A stretch of DNA of 64,000 bases from Zoogloea sp. 1C4 (GTDB lineage Bacteria; Pseudomonadota; Gammaproteobacteria; Burkholderiales; Rhodocyclaceae), in the NCBI RefSeq assembly GCF_009469605.1, contig NZ_SSXU01000002.1, positions 176,807 to 240,806 of the forward strand, read 5' to 3'. The translations under genes and the position numbers were made by a program. Shown here in pieces: positions 39,410-48,462 of the stretch. The first letter of the stretch is position 1, and every line of letters begins with the position of its first letter. The notes under the pieces were generated by a model that made no database searches, was not told where the DNA came from, and saw only the letters and a list, made by a program, of their open reading frames with translations.

Positions 39410-40177
39410 TCAGCGCGCGGTGTAGCCGCCGTCGATGACCAGCTCGGCGCCGGTCACCCAGCGCGACTCGTCCGACGCCAGGTAGACCGCGCCCCAGGCG
39501 ATATCGTCCGGGGTGCCGGTGCCGCCCAGCGGATGCAGGGCGTCGAGGCTGGCCTTGGCGGCGCTGCGCTCCAGGCCGGCGTCGTGCACGTAGCGGTCCA
39601 CCAGCGCCGTGAAGATGAAGCCCGGATGGATCGAGTTCACCCGGATGCGCTCGCTGGCGTAGGTCAGCGCGTCGTTCTTGCTCATGCAGCGCACGGCGCC
39701 CTTGGCCGCGTGGTAGGGCGGAATGTCGCCGCCGCCGACGATGCCGTAGATCGACGAGATGTTGATCACCGAGCCGCCGCCCGCCTGGCGCAGGTAGGGG
39801 ATGACGTGCTTGGTGCACAAAAAGACCGCGGTCGCATCGACGGCCATCACGCGGTTCCACTCGGCCAGGGAGAGGCGGTCGGTGGGCACGTTCTCGCCCT
39901 CGATGCCGGCGTTGTTCACCAGCACGTCGAGGCGCCCGAAGGCTTCGAAGGCCGCCCGCAGCGCGGCGCTCACCTGGGCTTCGTCGGTGACGTCGGTCTG
40001 CACGAAGAGCGCCCGCCCGCCGCCCGCGGCGATACGTTCGGCCACCGCGCGGCCGTTGGGGTCGCGGTCGAGCACCGCAATGGCGGCGCCCTCGTCAGCC
40101 ATGCGCTGGGCGATCGCCGCGCCCAGGCCGTTGCCACCGCCGGTGATGGCGGCGGCCTTGCCGGAAAGTCGGTTCAT
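39410..40177 (-). CDS. Short-chain dehydrogenase/reductase
   Basis: A 255-residue classical SDR with cofactor motif TGGGNGLG, NNAG, the catalytic serine in INISSIYG, and YHAAK holding the catalytic Tyr and Lys. The DRD segment at the end of strand 2 predicts NAD preference. It is close in type to cyclohexanol or cyclopentanol dehydrogenases. It is encoded 23 bases after the monooxygenase gene, so it probably supplies that enzyme's ketone from an alcohol. Confidence 0.88.
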   Translation of the reverse strand: MNRLSGKAAAITGGGNGLGAAIAQRMADEGAAIAVLDRDPNGRAVAERIAAGGGRALFVQTDVTDEAQVSAALRAAFEAFGRLDVLVNNAGIEGENVPTDRLSLAEWNRVMAVDATAVFLCTKHVIPYLRQAGGGSVINISSIYGIVGGGDIPPYHAAKGAVRCMSKNDALTYASERIRVNSIHPGFIFTALVDRYVHDAGLERSAAKASLDALHPLGGTGTPDDIAWGAVYLASDESRWVTGAELVIDGGYTAR

Positions 40178-40200
40178 GTTGGGTGTCCTTTCCGCCTGGC

Positions 40201-41853
40201 TCAGCGCATCTCGAAGCCGGGGTAGCCCTGGCTCGCCAGCTGGTCGCACTTCTGGTTGTAGTTGCCCACCCCGCCGATGTACGACAGCAGCCGGCGCGGC
40301 TTGCCCTCGACGTTGGAGCCCATGTACCAGGAGTCGGTCTTCACCACGAGGGTTTTGTTGGCCGTCTCGTCGTGGTGCTGCACCCATTCGTCCTGCAGGG
40401 ATTCGGTGGCCTCGACGACCTTCTTGCCGTTGCGGCGGGCGTAGTCGATGCAGTCGGTGATCCAGTCCACCTGCTGTTGCAGGCAGGTGGTCATGTTGCA
40501 CAGGGCGGCGGAGGGGGCGAGGGGCGCGCCGGTGGTGAACAGGTTGGGGTAGCCGTGCACCTGCAGGCCCATCGCGGTGCGGATCTCCTGGCCCCATTCG
40601 GCCTTCAGGGAGCGCCCGTCGCGGCCGCGGATGTCGATCCGGGTGAGGGCGCCGGAGCCGGCGTCGAAGCCCACCGCGAGGATGATCACGTCTGCTTCGT
40701 GGATCACCCCGTCGGCGGTCTGGATGCCCTCGGGCACCACCCGCTCGATGGGCACCGTGCGGCAATCCACCGCCGTCACGTTGGGCTGCAGGTACACCTC
40801 CAGATACTTGTTCTCCAGCGGCACGCGGTGGGTGCCAAAGCCGTATTCGGTGGGGATCAGCAGATCGCACAGCGCCGGGTTGTGGTGCAGGCGCTCGCGC
40901 ATCTTGGCGCGGACGAACACCGACACCTCCTCGCTCACTTCCTCGTCGAAGAACATCTCGGGGAAGGACGCCAGCCACAGGGCGAGGGAGCCGTCTTCCC
41001 ACAGATTCTCGAGCACCGCGGTGCGTTCTTCCGGCGTCTTCTCGGCCCACGGGCCGGCGTCGAAGTCGTAGTCGAAGCCGGCGAAGGTGCTGCGCACGCG
41101 GGCCTTGAGCTCATGGAAGCGCGAACCCCATTTCTCCCAGTCCGCGCCCGAGTACTTGGGGTTGCGCATCGGGATCACGTATTGCGGCGTGCGCACGAAA
41201 ATCTTCATCGAGCCCACCTCCGGCGCGATGGTCTGGATCACCTGGATGCCGGTGGCGCCGGTGCCCACCACCGCCACGCGCTTGCCTTTCAGATCGACCG
41301 GCTCCTTCGGCCACAGGCCGGTGTGGAAGATCTGGCCCTTGAAGCTGGCCTGGCCCGGGAAGCGGTCGGACAGCGGCGCCGACAGCATGCCGCAGCAGGC
41401 GATCAGGAACTGGGCGGTGATCTTCTCGCCGGCGGCGGTCTCGATCCGCCACAGGTCGTTGGCCTCGTCGAAATGGGCCGAGGCGATCCGGGTGCTGAAC
41501 TGGATGTCCTTCTTCAGATCGAGGGTGTCGGCCACGTAGTTGAGCCAGCGCTCGGTCTCGGGTTGGGCCGGGAAGCGCTCGGAGGGCTGCCACGATTTGT
41601 ACAGCTCCTCCGAGAACCAATACTGGTAGATCTCGGCCTGGGAATCGAAGCGCGCGCCGGGGTAGCGGTTCCAGTACCAGGTGCCGCCGACGCCGGTGCC
41701 GGTCTCATAGGCGCGCACCTTCATGCCCATCTCCCGCAGGCGGTGCAGCTGATACAGCCCGGCAACGCCGGCGCCAATGATGAGGGCGTCCAGATGCGTC
41801 ACCTCGTCGGTGGCGGCGGGGGTGCGGGTCGGCTGGGGGCTATTCGTGCTCAT
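40201..41853 (-). CDS. Flavin-containing Baeyer-Villiger monooxygenase
   Basis: A 550-residue class B flavin monooxygenase. FAD motif GAGVAGLYQLHRL near residue 26, the fingerprint FKGQIFHTGLWP (F-x-G-x3-H-x3-W-P), and NADPH motif VVGTGATGIQ are intact. It inserts an oxygen next to a ketone, giving an ester or lactone, with NADPH and O2. Length and motifs fit cyclohexanone-type enzymes (ChnB about 540), but the true substrate (cyclic ketone, acetone or other) cannot be read. The ATG at 41853 has GGAG at a suitable distance. It is the first gene of the operon with the SDR and the hydrolase. Confidence 0.9.
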   Translation of the reverse strand: MSTNSPQPTRTPAATDEVTHLDALIIGAGVAGLYQLHRLREMGMKVRAYETGTGVGGTWYWNRYPGARFDSQAEIYQYWFSEELYKSWQPSERFPAQPETERWLNYVADTLDLKKDIQFSTRIASAHFDEANDLWRIETAAGEKITAQFLIACCGMLSAPLSDRFPGQASFKGQIFHTGLWPKEPVDLKGKRVAVVGTGATGIQVIQTIAPEVGSMKIFVRTPQYVIPMRNPKYSGADWEKWGSRFHELKARVRSTFAGFDYDFDAGPWAEKTPEERTAVLENLWEDGSLALWLASFPEMFFDEEVSEEVSVFVRAKMRERLHHNPALCDLLIPTEYGFGTHRVPLENKYLEVYLQPNVTAVDCRTVPIERVVPEGIQTADGVIHEADVIILAVGFDAGSGALTRIDIRGRDGRSLKAEWGQEIRTAMGLQVHGYPNLFTTGAPLAPSAALCNMTTCLQQQVDWITDCIDYARRNGKKVVEATESLQDEWVQHHDETANKTLVVKTDSWYMGSNVEGKPRRLLSYIGGVGNYNQKCDQLASQGYPGFEMR

Positions 41854-41982
41854 TTTGTCTCCTTCACTTTCTTGTGGTGTGGCCGTCCCCCGGGGTGGGG
41901 CAAGCCTGCGGAAGCGGAGCGGCGTCGGGGGCAAAGCCGCGACTGCTGCTGCCGTGGAGACAATCTAGGGGCAGGGCCTGCC

Positions 41983-42010
41983 GGCGATCTTGTCGATCCT
42001 TGGCGATCTT
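41983..42010. promoter_or_regulatory. Three-fold direct repeat upstream of the monooxygenase gene
   Basis: GGCGATCTT, GTCGATCCTT and GGCGATCTT stand head to tail with spacings of 9 and 10 bases, about 130-155 bases before the start codon at 41853. Repeats phased on one DNA face suit an AraC/XylS-type regulator such as the one at 37250. The rest of the 363-base divergent region (41854-42216) shows no clear promoter. Confidence 0.45.
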
Positions 42011-42216
42011 TTGAACGAAACGGGAAATCGCCCGATTTAGCCGCCCGGGCGGCGCAAACCCCTGTTTTTGCGTGATTAGAATCGGCCCGGCACAAGATCG
42101 GTGGCATGCCGGCGAGGTTGTGGAAAGGGCTGGCGGAAGGCGCCCGGGTCTCGTGCGATCAAGAAGAAACGGCCGGGCACATCCGGCCGCCCAACCCCAC
42201 ATCAAAGGAGATCCCC

Positions 42217-43128
42217 ATGAACGCATCCCTCTGCCACGCCCCCGCCCGTCGCCGGCCCCTCGGCGCGCTACTCGCCGCCAGCCTGATCGCCGCCACGCTG
42301 CCCGGCGCTGCCTACGCGGTCGCCGTCGATCCCGGCGACTACACCTACCTGCCGCCCGGCACCGGGCTCGCGCTGCTCTACTACCAGCACGCGTCGGGCA
42401 AATCCCTGTATTCCGGCGGGCACAAGGTGTCCGGCAATGCCGATCTCGACGTGGACGTGGGCATCGCGCGGGGCGTGAAGTACGTGGATGTGGGCGGCGT
42501 CACCGTCGCCCCGCAGTTCCTGCTGCCCTTTGGCCGGGTGCGCACCGGCGGCGACCTGGGCGGGCTGGACGTGGCGAGTGGCATGGGCGACCTGATCCTC
42601 GCCTCCACCATCTTCCTGCTCAAGGACGACCCCGGCCGGCGCTCCTTCGGCATCACCCCGTGGCTGTGGCTGCCCACCGGCAAGTACGACCCGCAACGGG
42701 CCCTCAACCCCTTCGGCGAGAACCGCTGGAAGTTCGCGCTGCAGGGCGCCGCCGTGGTGCCCCTGGGCGAAAAGTTCACCCTCGACCTCGTGGGCGACAT
42801 GCAGTGGTTTGGCGACAACACCCACTTCGGCACCGACCGCCGCACCCTCAGCCAGCGCCCCATGTGGGAAGCCCAGGCCCACCTGCGCTACCACGTCGCC
42901 CCCACCACCAGCCTCCACCTCACGCTGTCGCAACTGGCCGGCGGCGAGACCGAGGTGGACGGCGCCCGCCAGAACGACCGCCAGCGCCGCACCCGCGCCC
43001 TGGTCGGCGCCGGGCACTTCTTCGCCCCCGGCTGGCAGCTACTCGGCTCCGCCGGCCGAGATCTGGCGGTGGAAAACGGCGTGCGGGAGGATCTGCGGAT
43101 CAATCTGCGGCTGATGAAGGTGTTCTGA
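42217..43128 (+). CDS. Outer-membrane channel, phenol MetA-pathway family
   Basis: A 303-residue protein with a Sec signal peptide (LLAASLIAATLPGAAYA, cleavage near residue 35) and alternating beta strands with aromatic ends, closing in RINLRLMKVF, the typical C-terminal Phe of outer-membrane barrels. It resembles the family named after the meta-pathway of phenol degradation, thought to import hydrophobic substrates. AAAGGAG precedes ATG 42217. It diverges from the Baeyer-Villiger operon and probably serves uptake of its substrate. Confidence 0.8.
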   Translation: MNASLCHAPARRRPLGALLAASLIAATLPGAAYAVAVDPGDYTYLPPGTGLALLYYQHASGKSLYSGGHKVSGNADLDVDVGIARGVKYVDVGGVTVAPQFLLPFGRVRTGGDLGGLDVASGMGDLILASTIFLLKDDPGRRSFGITPWLWLPTGKYDPQRALNPFGENRWKFALQGAAVVPLGEKFTLDLVGDMQWFGDNTHFGTDRRTLSQRPMWEAQAHLRYHVAPTTSLHLTLSQLAGGETEVDGARQNDRQRRTRALVGAGHFFAPGWQLLGSAGRDLAVENGVREDLRINLRLMKVF

Positions 43129-43216
43129 CGGGAATTGCATCAAGCCCGGCCGCCTGCCCCGCGCGGGTGGCCGGGGGCGGTGGGTCCGAGCGTGAAGCCT
43201 GATCGGGCGTCGGGAT

Positions 43217-43282
43217 GTCGGACTGAAGTCCGACCTACAGATTCCGCGTGCCAAGCCCCTGTAGGTCGGACTTCAGTCCGAC
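43217..43282. repeat. REP family B inverted pair, locus 3
   Basis: Copies at 43217-43238 (minus) and 43261-43282 (plus) have 22 bases between them. Here the GTAG heads face each other, the reverse of most other pairs. Confidence 0.87.
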
Positions 43283-43343
43283 ACGCCCACCCCGCAGCCC
43301 CACCAAATCTCCAATCCACCCAGCCTCAACAAAAAAAACCGGC

Positions 43344-43778
43344 CAGCAAGATCCCCCGCCTTTCCAGACAAATCCCCCATCGCCCCAGCCCTGCACGAAA
43401 TCCGCCCAGCGTCATCCCGAACCTCGCCAGGTTTTCTCCGCAGCTCTCCAGCCCTGGGGCCATCCCCCCGAGGAAAATCCCGCCACGGAGATAAAAATTT
43501 CCGAAACCCTGCAGGAAAAACCCTTTTTCACGCAGGGGCTCGGCGAAATCGCAATTTTCGAGAAGACGCCGGCAATCAATTAATTCCGAATCGGCCAGAG
43601 GCTGCCCGAATCTGGAATTAATTAATTGCTCAGCGGTATTTCTCGACAAAGCCGCGAGCGATTTTTTAATAGCTGCGAGGAATTAAATTTAGGCCGGAAG
43701 CCGCAGAAAATATGCTGCCGGGCAATTTAACTGGAGCCCGGAGGGATTTTCCTGCGAAAGCCATGCCGGGCGCTGGGC
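43344..43778. repeat. Degenerate 21-bp periodic repeat
   Basis: Units begin with CAG at 43344, 43365, 43386, 43407, 43428, 43449, 43512, 43533 and again, in phase, at 43596. Their interiors vary but keep an A/T-rich core and a C-rich end. Periodicity in base composition continues to about 43780. The period equals that of the array at 10861-11133. It runs up to the stop of the TPR gene. An open frame on the minus strand (43326-43649) follows the periodicity, with Leu every seven residues, and is probably not a gene. Confidence 0.65.
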
Positions 43779-45203
43779 TCAACCGGCGACTGGCGCCGCT
43801 TCAGGCGGGTCTTCCCCCCGCAGCTTCCCCCACACCTCATCGAGCAGGGCGCGGTACGTAGCGTCTTCCGGCACCGGGTGGATGGCGAGGTCGTCGAGGG
43901 CACCCTTGTAGAGCCGCTCCCCGCCGTCTTTCAGCGCCCGCTCCAGCTGCGGGCGGACCACCTCGACCGGCTCGCCGCGCAGGTGGGCGCAGTAGGCACG
44001 GTTGCCGAGGACGATTGGCTTGTCGTCGACGTCTGCTTCCGCTTGCTCAAACAGGCGGGCTGCCAGATCCAGGTCGGCTTGCCGTCGGTCCCGGATAGCC
44101 CAATCCGCTTTAGCCCGGCACAGCAGCATAAAGCCCACATCATTTCGCGCTTGACCTACCGGTACTCGCAGGGTCGTGTCCGTGGCGTAGCGGGCCTCAA
44201 TGAGGTCTAAGGCGGCGATGGCTTCGGCGGTGCGTCCGAGTCGCTGAAGGGCGACGCCCTTGTTGACGAGCGCAGTTAGCACCGGCTCGCGCAGGGCTGT
44301 GTCGTGGGCGTGGCGAGCCTCGACAAGGTCGAAGGCGGCGACGGCTTCATCTAGATGTCCAAGGCGTTCGAGGGCGGCGCCCTTATTGTTCAGGGCCCAT
44401 GCCGCGATGTGTGGTGGCGCATCAGGGGCCTCCAACACACGTTGCCAGTATTGGGCGGCATCTTCGAACTTGCTGTCCCCAAGGGCTGCAAAGGCGCGGT
44501 CATTCCAGTCGTTAAAAGAGTACTCAGCTTCCGCCTTGTGGCGCAGGTTTTCGGCCTGGGCCTGCAAAGCTTCGAGGGCTTCGGGTGAGGCGGGGGGCGT
44601 CGTCTGGCCGGCGGATTGTGCGATGGCAGCCTGGAGCTGCCGCTTGGCGTCTTCAGCCAGAGCATTCGTTTCGGCCATCGTTCTGTTGGTGTGAGCGATG
44701 AGCTTGTCGCTGAGCTGGGCCTTGAGCTGGTTGATCTCGTCTTCGAAGGTCTGGATGTGGGTACGGGAGTCGGCGGCAAAGTCTTCGGCGGCTTTGATCC
44801 GTTGTTTCAGGTCGGCTTCGTGGGTTTTCAGCCAGTCGTCGACGGCCTTCCTGGCTTCGTCCTGGGCTTCCTTGCGGGCCTTGGTGCTGGCGGTGTAGTA
44901 GCCGACGAAGCCGGCGATGATGGCGAGGAGGGTCAGGAGAATGCCGAACCAAGTGAGGGAAATGCTCACATCCCCGATCCGGTTTCCCTGCTGGTCGATC
45001 CGCTTGTCCTGGTTATCCACCCGCGTGCCCAGCGCGGCGACATCCTTCTGCAGGCTCTCCTTCGCCGCGTCCAGCTTGACCTGGGCGAGTTCCTTGTAGG
45101 CGTTGAAGTCGGATTCTGGGACGGTCTTGTCTTCGGCGCCCGCGGGGCCGGCGAGGGCAAGGGCGAGGAGGACGGGGGCGAGGAAATGGTGGGCGGTTTT
45201 CAT
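43779..45203 (-). CDS. Membrane-anchored coiled-coil/TPR protein
   Basis: A 474-residue protein: signal peptide (1-23, LLALALAGPAGA), a periplasmic coiled coil (about 35-80), one membrane helix (about 84-103, FGILLTLLAIIAGFVGYYT), a long charged coiled coil (105-200) and then TPR-like helical repeats (240-400; WALNNKGAALERLGHLDEAVAAFD, repeated as LVNKGVALQRLGRTAEAIAALD). No enzymatic motif is seen. ATG 45203 gives the signal peptide. It is a single gene between the degenerate repeats and a REP pair. It may be a scaffold protein; the role is unknown. Confidence 0.75.
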   Translation of the reverse strand: MKTAHHFLAPVLLALALAGPAGAEDKTVPESDFNAYKELAQVKLDAAKESLQKDVAALGTRVDNQDKRIDQQGNRIGDVSISLTWFGILLTLLAIIAGFVGYYTASTKARKEAQDEARKAVDDWLKTHEADLKQRIKAAEDFAADSRTHIQTFEDEINQLKAQLSDKLIAHTNRTMAETNALAEDAKRQLQAAIAQSAGQTTPPASPEALEALQAQAENLRHKAEAEYSFNDWNDRAFAALGDSKFEDAAQYWQRVLEAPDAPPHIAAWALNNKGAALERLGHLDEAVAAFDLVEARHAHDTALREPVLTALVNKGVALQRLGRTAEAIAALDLIEARYATDTTLRVPVGQARNDVGFMLLCRAKADWAIRDRRQADLDLAARLFEQAEADVDDKPIVLGNRAYCAHLRGEPVEVVRPQLERALKDGGERLYKGALDDLAIHPVPEDATYRALLDEVWGKLRGEDPPEAAPVAG

Positions 45204-45347
45204 CGTTCGGGTGCTTGCGCGATGGTTTGCCGGGAGCATAGCGCAGGAATGACGGGGCGGTGGGTGGGTGTCCGCGGGCGACTGAAGTCGCCCCTACAGA
45301 TAACTCGCGTTATGTGAGCTTCGACGCGGCGTGCAAGGTCTCAGTCC

Positions 45348-45381
45348 GTAGGTCGGGTTAGCCCAGCGGGCGTAACCCGAC
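45348..45381 (+). repeat. REP family A palindrome, copy 6
   Basis: GTAG head, arms GTCGGGTTAGCCC / GGGCGTAACCCGAC. A longer variant, paired with copy 7 across 102 bases. The interval 45204-45541 holds no gene. Confidence 0.85.
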
Positions 45382-45483
45382 GCGCCCGCATGACCCTGAT
45401 GCGTCAGCGTTTCCATCGGCATCTTTTCCCGCGCTCGGTAGTCCTTGCTGGTGCGTCCCGTCCGCGTGGGATGGTGTTGTGGT

Positions 45484-45517
45484 GTCGGGTTACGCCCGGA
45501 GGGCTAACCCGACCTAC
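45484..45517 (-). repeat. REP family A palindrome, copy 7
   Basis: Inverted partner of copy 6, with arms GTCGGGTTACGCCC / GGGCTAACCCGAC and a CTAC end, 25 bases from the alkA stop. Confidence 0.85.
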
Positions 45518-45541
45518 GCCCGAGGGACAGGCTGGCGCCTG

Positions 45542-46411
45542 TCAGCTTGCCCACAGCAGCGCCGCGACCAGCGCTCGCCAGGGGGCGAACTGGGCGAGCC
45601 AGGTCTGGGTTTCCTTGGGCGTGGGCGGGGTGTCGTGGCCGAGGAGAGCCTGGAGTTTGCGGCGGACGGCCACGTCGCCGTGGAGGGAGCCATCCATCTG
45701 GGCGAAGCCGCGGAGCAGGGTGTAGTCGATGGTCCACGGGCCGATGCCGCGGAGCTGGGCGAGGGTGGCGTGGATTTCGGCGGCGGGGGTGCGGGTGTGC
45801 AGCCAGTGGTCGAGCGGCAGGTGGCCGTCGGCGGTGCGGCGGGCGACGTGGAGGAGGGTGGCGGCCTTGGTGGTGGAGTAGCCGGCGGCGCGGAGTCGGG
45901 GCTCGTCGAGGCGGGCGAGGGTGGCGGCGTCGGGGTAGCAGGCGAGGCCGCTGCTGTGGCGCGTGCCGGCGGCTTCGTTGGTTGTCTCGATCAGCCGGCG
46001 GCGGATGCTCACGGCGGCGGCGAGGCTGATCTGCTGGCCGGTGATGGCCCAGCTGAGGGCTTCGAAGGGCGTGGCGGCCTGGGGCACGCGCAGGCCGGGG
46101 AGGCGGGCGAGGAGGGGGCCGAGTTGCGGGTGATCCCCGTGGGCGGCGGCAAGCTGGGCGACGGGCTGGTCGAGGCCCAGCAGGTGGCGGGCGAGGGGGG
46201 CGACTTCCGCGGGATCGGGCGCGGGGCCGTCCACGTCGAGCCTTACCTCGGCCCGGCCGGGTGAGAGATCGAGCGTGAGGCGGGCCGGGTGGCCGTGCCA
46301 CAGGATGCCTTTTTCGATGCGGCTGCCGGTGACCCGCTCGGCCACCTGGCGGGCGTCGCGGCCGTGGAAGGCGAGGAAATCGGCGGGGCGGAAGTCGGCG
46401 GGCAGTTGCAT
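45542..46411 (-). CDS. alkA: DNA-3-methyladenine glycosylase II
   Basis: A 289-residue helix-hairpin-helix glycosylase. The HhH-GPD motif LRGIGPWTIDYTLLRG and the catalytic Asp in FAQMDG are present; the N-terminal 90 residues are the AlkA-specific beta domain (SRIEKGILWHG). It removes alkylated purines. It is the third gene of an ada-alkB-alkA cluster on the minus strand, 69 bases after alkB, so it is probably induced by Ada. Confidence 0.88.
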   Translation of the reverse strand: MQLPADFRPADFLAFHGRDARQVAERVTGSRIEKGILWHGHPARLTLDLSPGRAEVRLDVDGPAPDPAEVAPLARHLLGLDQPVAQLAAAHGDHPQLGPLLARLPGLRVPQAATPFEALSWAITGQQISLAAAVSIRRRLIETTNEAAGTRHSSGLACYPDAATLARLDEPRLRAAGYSTTKAATLLHVARRTADGHLPLDHWLHTRTPAAEIHATLAQLRGIGPWTIDYTLLRGFAQMDGSLHGDVAVRRKLQALLGHDTPPTPKETQTWLAQFAPWRALVAALLWAS

Positions 46412-46480
46412 GGCGGGCGCGTTCGGGTGGGCTCAGTCGGTTTGTCGCCGGGCGGGCCGATGAGTTCGCGCCCGGGTGCT

Positions 46481-47131
46481 TCAGCCGGCCTTGCGCAAGG
46501 TGAGGTTGATCCGGCACGCGCCGGTGGCGGGGTGCTCGCCGTCCTTGAGCGGCGCGATGCCATGAAAGCGCAGCCGCGCCGGGCCGCCCCAGACGAAGAC
46601 GTCGCCGTGCTGGAGCGGGATGCGCCGGGCCTTGTCGCCGCGGGCGTCGCCGCCCCACAAGAAGGTGGCCGGCAGGCCGAGGGAGACGGACACGATGGGC
46701 TGGGTGAAGTCCCGCTCGTCCTTGTCCTGGTGCAGGGCCATCCTGGCGCCGGGGGCGTAGCGGTTGATGAGGCAGGCGTCCGGGGTAAAGCCCGCAAAGC
46801 CGGCGCGGGCGGCGGCATCAAAGGCGAGGCGTTGCAGGAGCTGCGGCATGGCGGGCCAGGGGCGGTTGGTCTCGGGATCGGCGCTGGCGTAGCGGTAGCC
46901 GCGGCGGTCGGTGATCCAGCCAAGCTGGCCGCAGCTGGTGGTGCCCACCGACATGGGAAAGCCGCCGGGCGTGACCATGTGGCGGAAGGGCGCGGTGGCG
47001 CTCACCGCGTGGATGGCGGCGAGGAGGGCCGGGGCGTCGGCGAGGGCGAAGCCCGGCAGGAGTACCGCGCCCGGGTCGATGGGGATTTCAGCGGGTGCGG
47101 CGAGGTCGTCGAAGAGGCTGGCGGTGGTCAT
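46481..47131 (-). CDS. alkB: Alkylated DNA repair dioxygenase
   Basis: A 216-residue Fe(II)/2-oxoglutarate dioxygenase. Metal ligands are the His and Asp of LHQDKDE and the His of RLRFHG; the oxoglutarate-binding Arg is in CRINLTLRKAG. LINRYAPGARM and WGGDARGDKARRIPL are AlkB-specific. It demethylates 1-methyladenine and 3-methylcytosine oxidatively. Its ATG overlaps the ada stop by 4 bases. Confidence 0.93.
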   Translation of the reverse strand: MTTASLFDDLAAPAEIPIDPGAVLLPGFALADAPALLAAIHAVSATAPFRHMVTPGGFPMSVGTTSCGQLGWITDRRGYRYASADPETNRPWPAMPQLLQRLAFDAAARAGFAGFTPDACLINRYAPGARMALHQDKDERDFTQPIVSVSLGLPATFLWGGDARGDKARRIPLQHGDVFVWGGPARLRFHGIAPLKDGEHPATGACRINLTLRKAG

Positions 47132-48192
47132 GTTTCTGCTTCGCGGTCGAGGAGGGTGCGCTTGCGGTCGAGGCCCCAGCGGTAGCCGGCGAGGGCGCCG
47201 TCGCTGCGCACTACCCGGTGGCAGGGGATGGCGACCGCCACCGGGTTGGCGGCGCAGGCGCCGGCCACGGCGCGCACGGATTTTGGCAGGCCCAGGCGCT
47301 CGGCGAGCTGGGTGTAGCTGAGGGTGCTGCCCGGCGGGATCACGCGCAGCGCCTGCCACACTCGCAGCTGGAAGGCCGTGCCGGCAAGATCAAGCGGCAG
47401 GTCGAGGCCGATGCGCGGGGCTTCGACGAAGCCGATCACCCGGGCCATCCACTGCTCGAAATCGGCGTCGCCTGCGATCAGCCGGGCGCGGGGGAAGCGT
47501 GCTTCCAGATCGGCCACCAGCCGGGCCGGGTCGTCGCCCAGGGCGATGGCGCACAGGCCGCGGGGGGTGGCGGCGACGAGGATCGCGCCGAGGCTGCACT
47601 GGCCCACTGCAAAGCGGATGTCGGTGCCGGCGCCGCCCTTGCGCCAGGTGCCGGGCGTCATGCCGAGCACGGCGTCGGCCTGGGTGTAGAAGCGGCTGGC
47701 GGCGGGGTAGCCGGCACCCAGCAGGGCGTCGGTGACGCTGGGGCTGTCGGCCAGCCCAGCCTGCAGGCGGCGGGCGCGGCTGGCGTCGAACCACGCCCGG
47801 GGGCTGAGGCCGGTGACGGCCTTGAAGACGCGCTGCAGGTGGTGCGGCGTGAGGCCGGCGGCGTCGGCCAGATCGGCGAGTTTGGGCGGGGTGTCGGCGG
47901 CGTCGATGCGCCGGCACAGATCGGCGACGAGGGCTGCGTGGCGTTCGGCCAGCGGCGGCGCATCCGGCCGGCAGCGCTTGCAGGGGCGGTAGCCGGCGGC
48001 TTCGGCGTCCGCCGCGGTGGGGTAGAAGCGTACGTGCTCCGGCCGGGGCGTGCGGGCGCCGCAGCTGGGGCGGCAGAACACGCCGGTGGTGCTCACGGCG
48101 TAGAAGAAGCTGCCGTCGGCGGCCGCGTCGCGGGCGAGGACGCGGGCCCAGCGCGGGTCGGCGGTGATCGGGCTGGCGGTGGCGGGTTTCAT
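47128..48192 (-). CDS. ada: Ada: methylphosphotriester/O6-methylguanine methyltransferase and activator
   Basis: A 354-residue bifunctional protein. The N-terminal zinc domain has cysteines 40, 44, 71 and 74 (VFCRPSCGAR, YRPCKRCRP); C40 is the methyl-phosphotriester acceptor that switches Ada into an activator. An AraC-type helix-turn-helix domain spans 85-175. The C-terminal O6-methylguanine domain has IPCHRVV with acceptor C324. GGAG lies before ATG 48192. As first gene of ada-alkB-alkA it autoregulates the adaptive response. I found no convincing Ada box upstream. Confidence 0.93.
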   Translation of the reverse strand: MKPATASPITADPRWARVLARDAAADGSFFYAVSTTGVFCRPSCGARTPRPEHVRFYPTAADAEAAGYRPCKRCRPDAPPLAERHAALVADLCRRIDAADTPPKLADLADAAGLTPHHLQRVFKAVTGLSPRAWFDASRARRLQAGLADSPSVTDALLGAGYPAASRFYTQADAVLGMTPGTWRKGGAGTDIRFAVGQCSLGAILVAATPRGLCAIALGDDPARLVADLEARFPRARLIAGDADFEQWMARVIGFVEAPRIGLDLPLDLAGTAFQLRVWQALRVIPPGSTLSYTQLAERLGLPKSVRAVAGACAANPVAVAIPCHRVVRSDGALAGYRWGLDRKRTLLDREAET

Positions 48193-48290
48193 GGGGGGCT
48201 CCGGCTTGGGTGCTCGAACTGTAGACCGGCTTGGCGGCGCCTGCACTCCGCTTCTTGCGATGGAATCGTGCTTGCGCTGGTGGCGGCCCT

Positions 48291-48359
48291 GTAGGTCGGA
48301 CGGCGGTCCGACACCGCGCATTGATCGGGCAGGGGCTGTCGGATTGAAGTCCGACCTGC
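48291..48359. repeat. REP family B inverted pair, locus 4
   Basis: Copies at 48291-48312 (a variant with GACGGCGGTC centre) and 48338-48359, with 25 bases between, in the divergent ada/ALDH7 region (48193-48462). Confidence 0.85.
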
Positions 48360-48462
48360 GGGGGCTTGTGGTGATCGCTCCCGGAGCGAATTCTTGCCGG
48401 GTGCGGATTGTTGCGGCGGGAGGGGTGTCGAACAGCCATCACCGCCGGACAAGGAGTCTGCC

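Noticed and set aside
38835-39860. Open frame overlapping the hydrolase and SDR genes in another frame
   Set aside because: Both overlapped genes have intact motifs; the alternative product is Arg/Gly-rich shadow sequence.
43326-43649. 107-codon open frame on the minus strand
   Set aside because: Its Leu-every-seven pattern follows the degenerate 21-bp periodicity and no start signal or family supports it.
48193-48290. Ada box in front of ada
   Set aside because: Only a loose GCAA-containing match on the minus strand; spacing to any AAT element is wrong, so I do not report it as a site.
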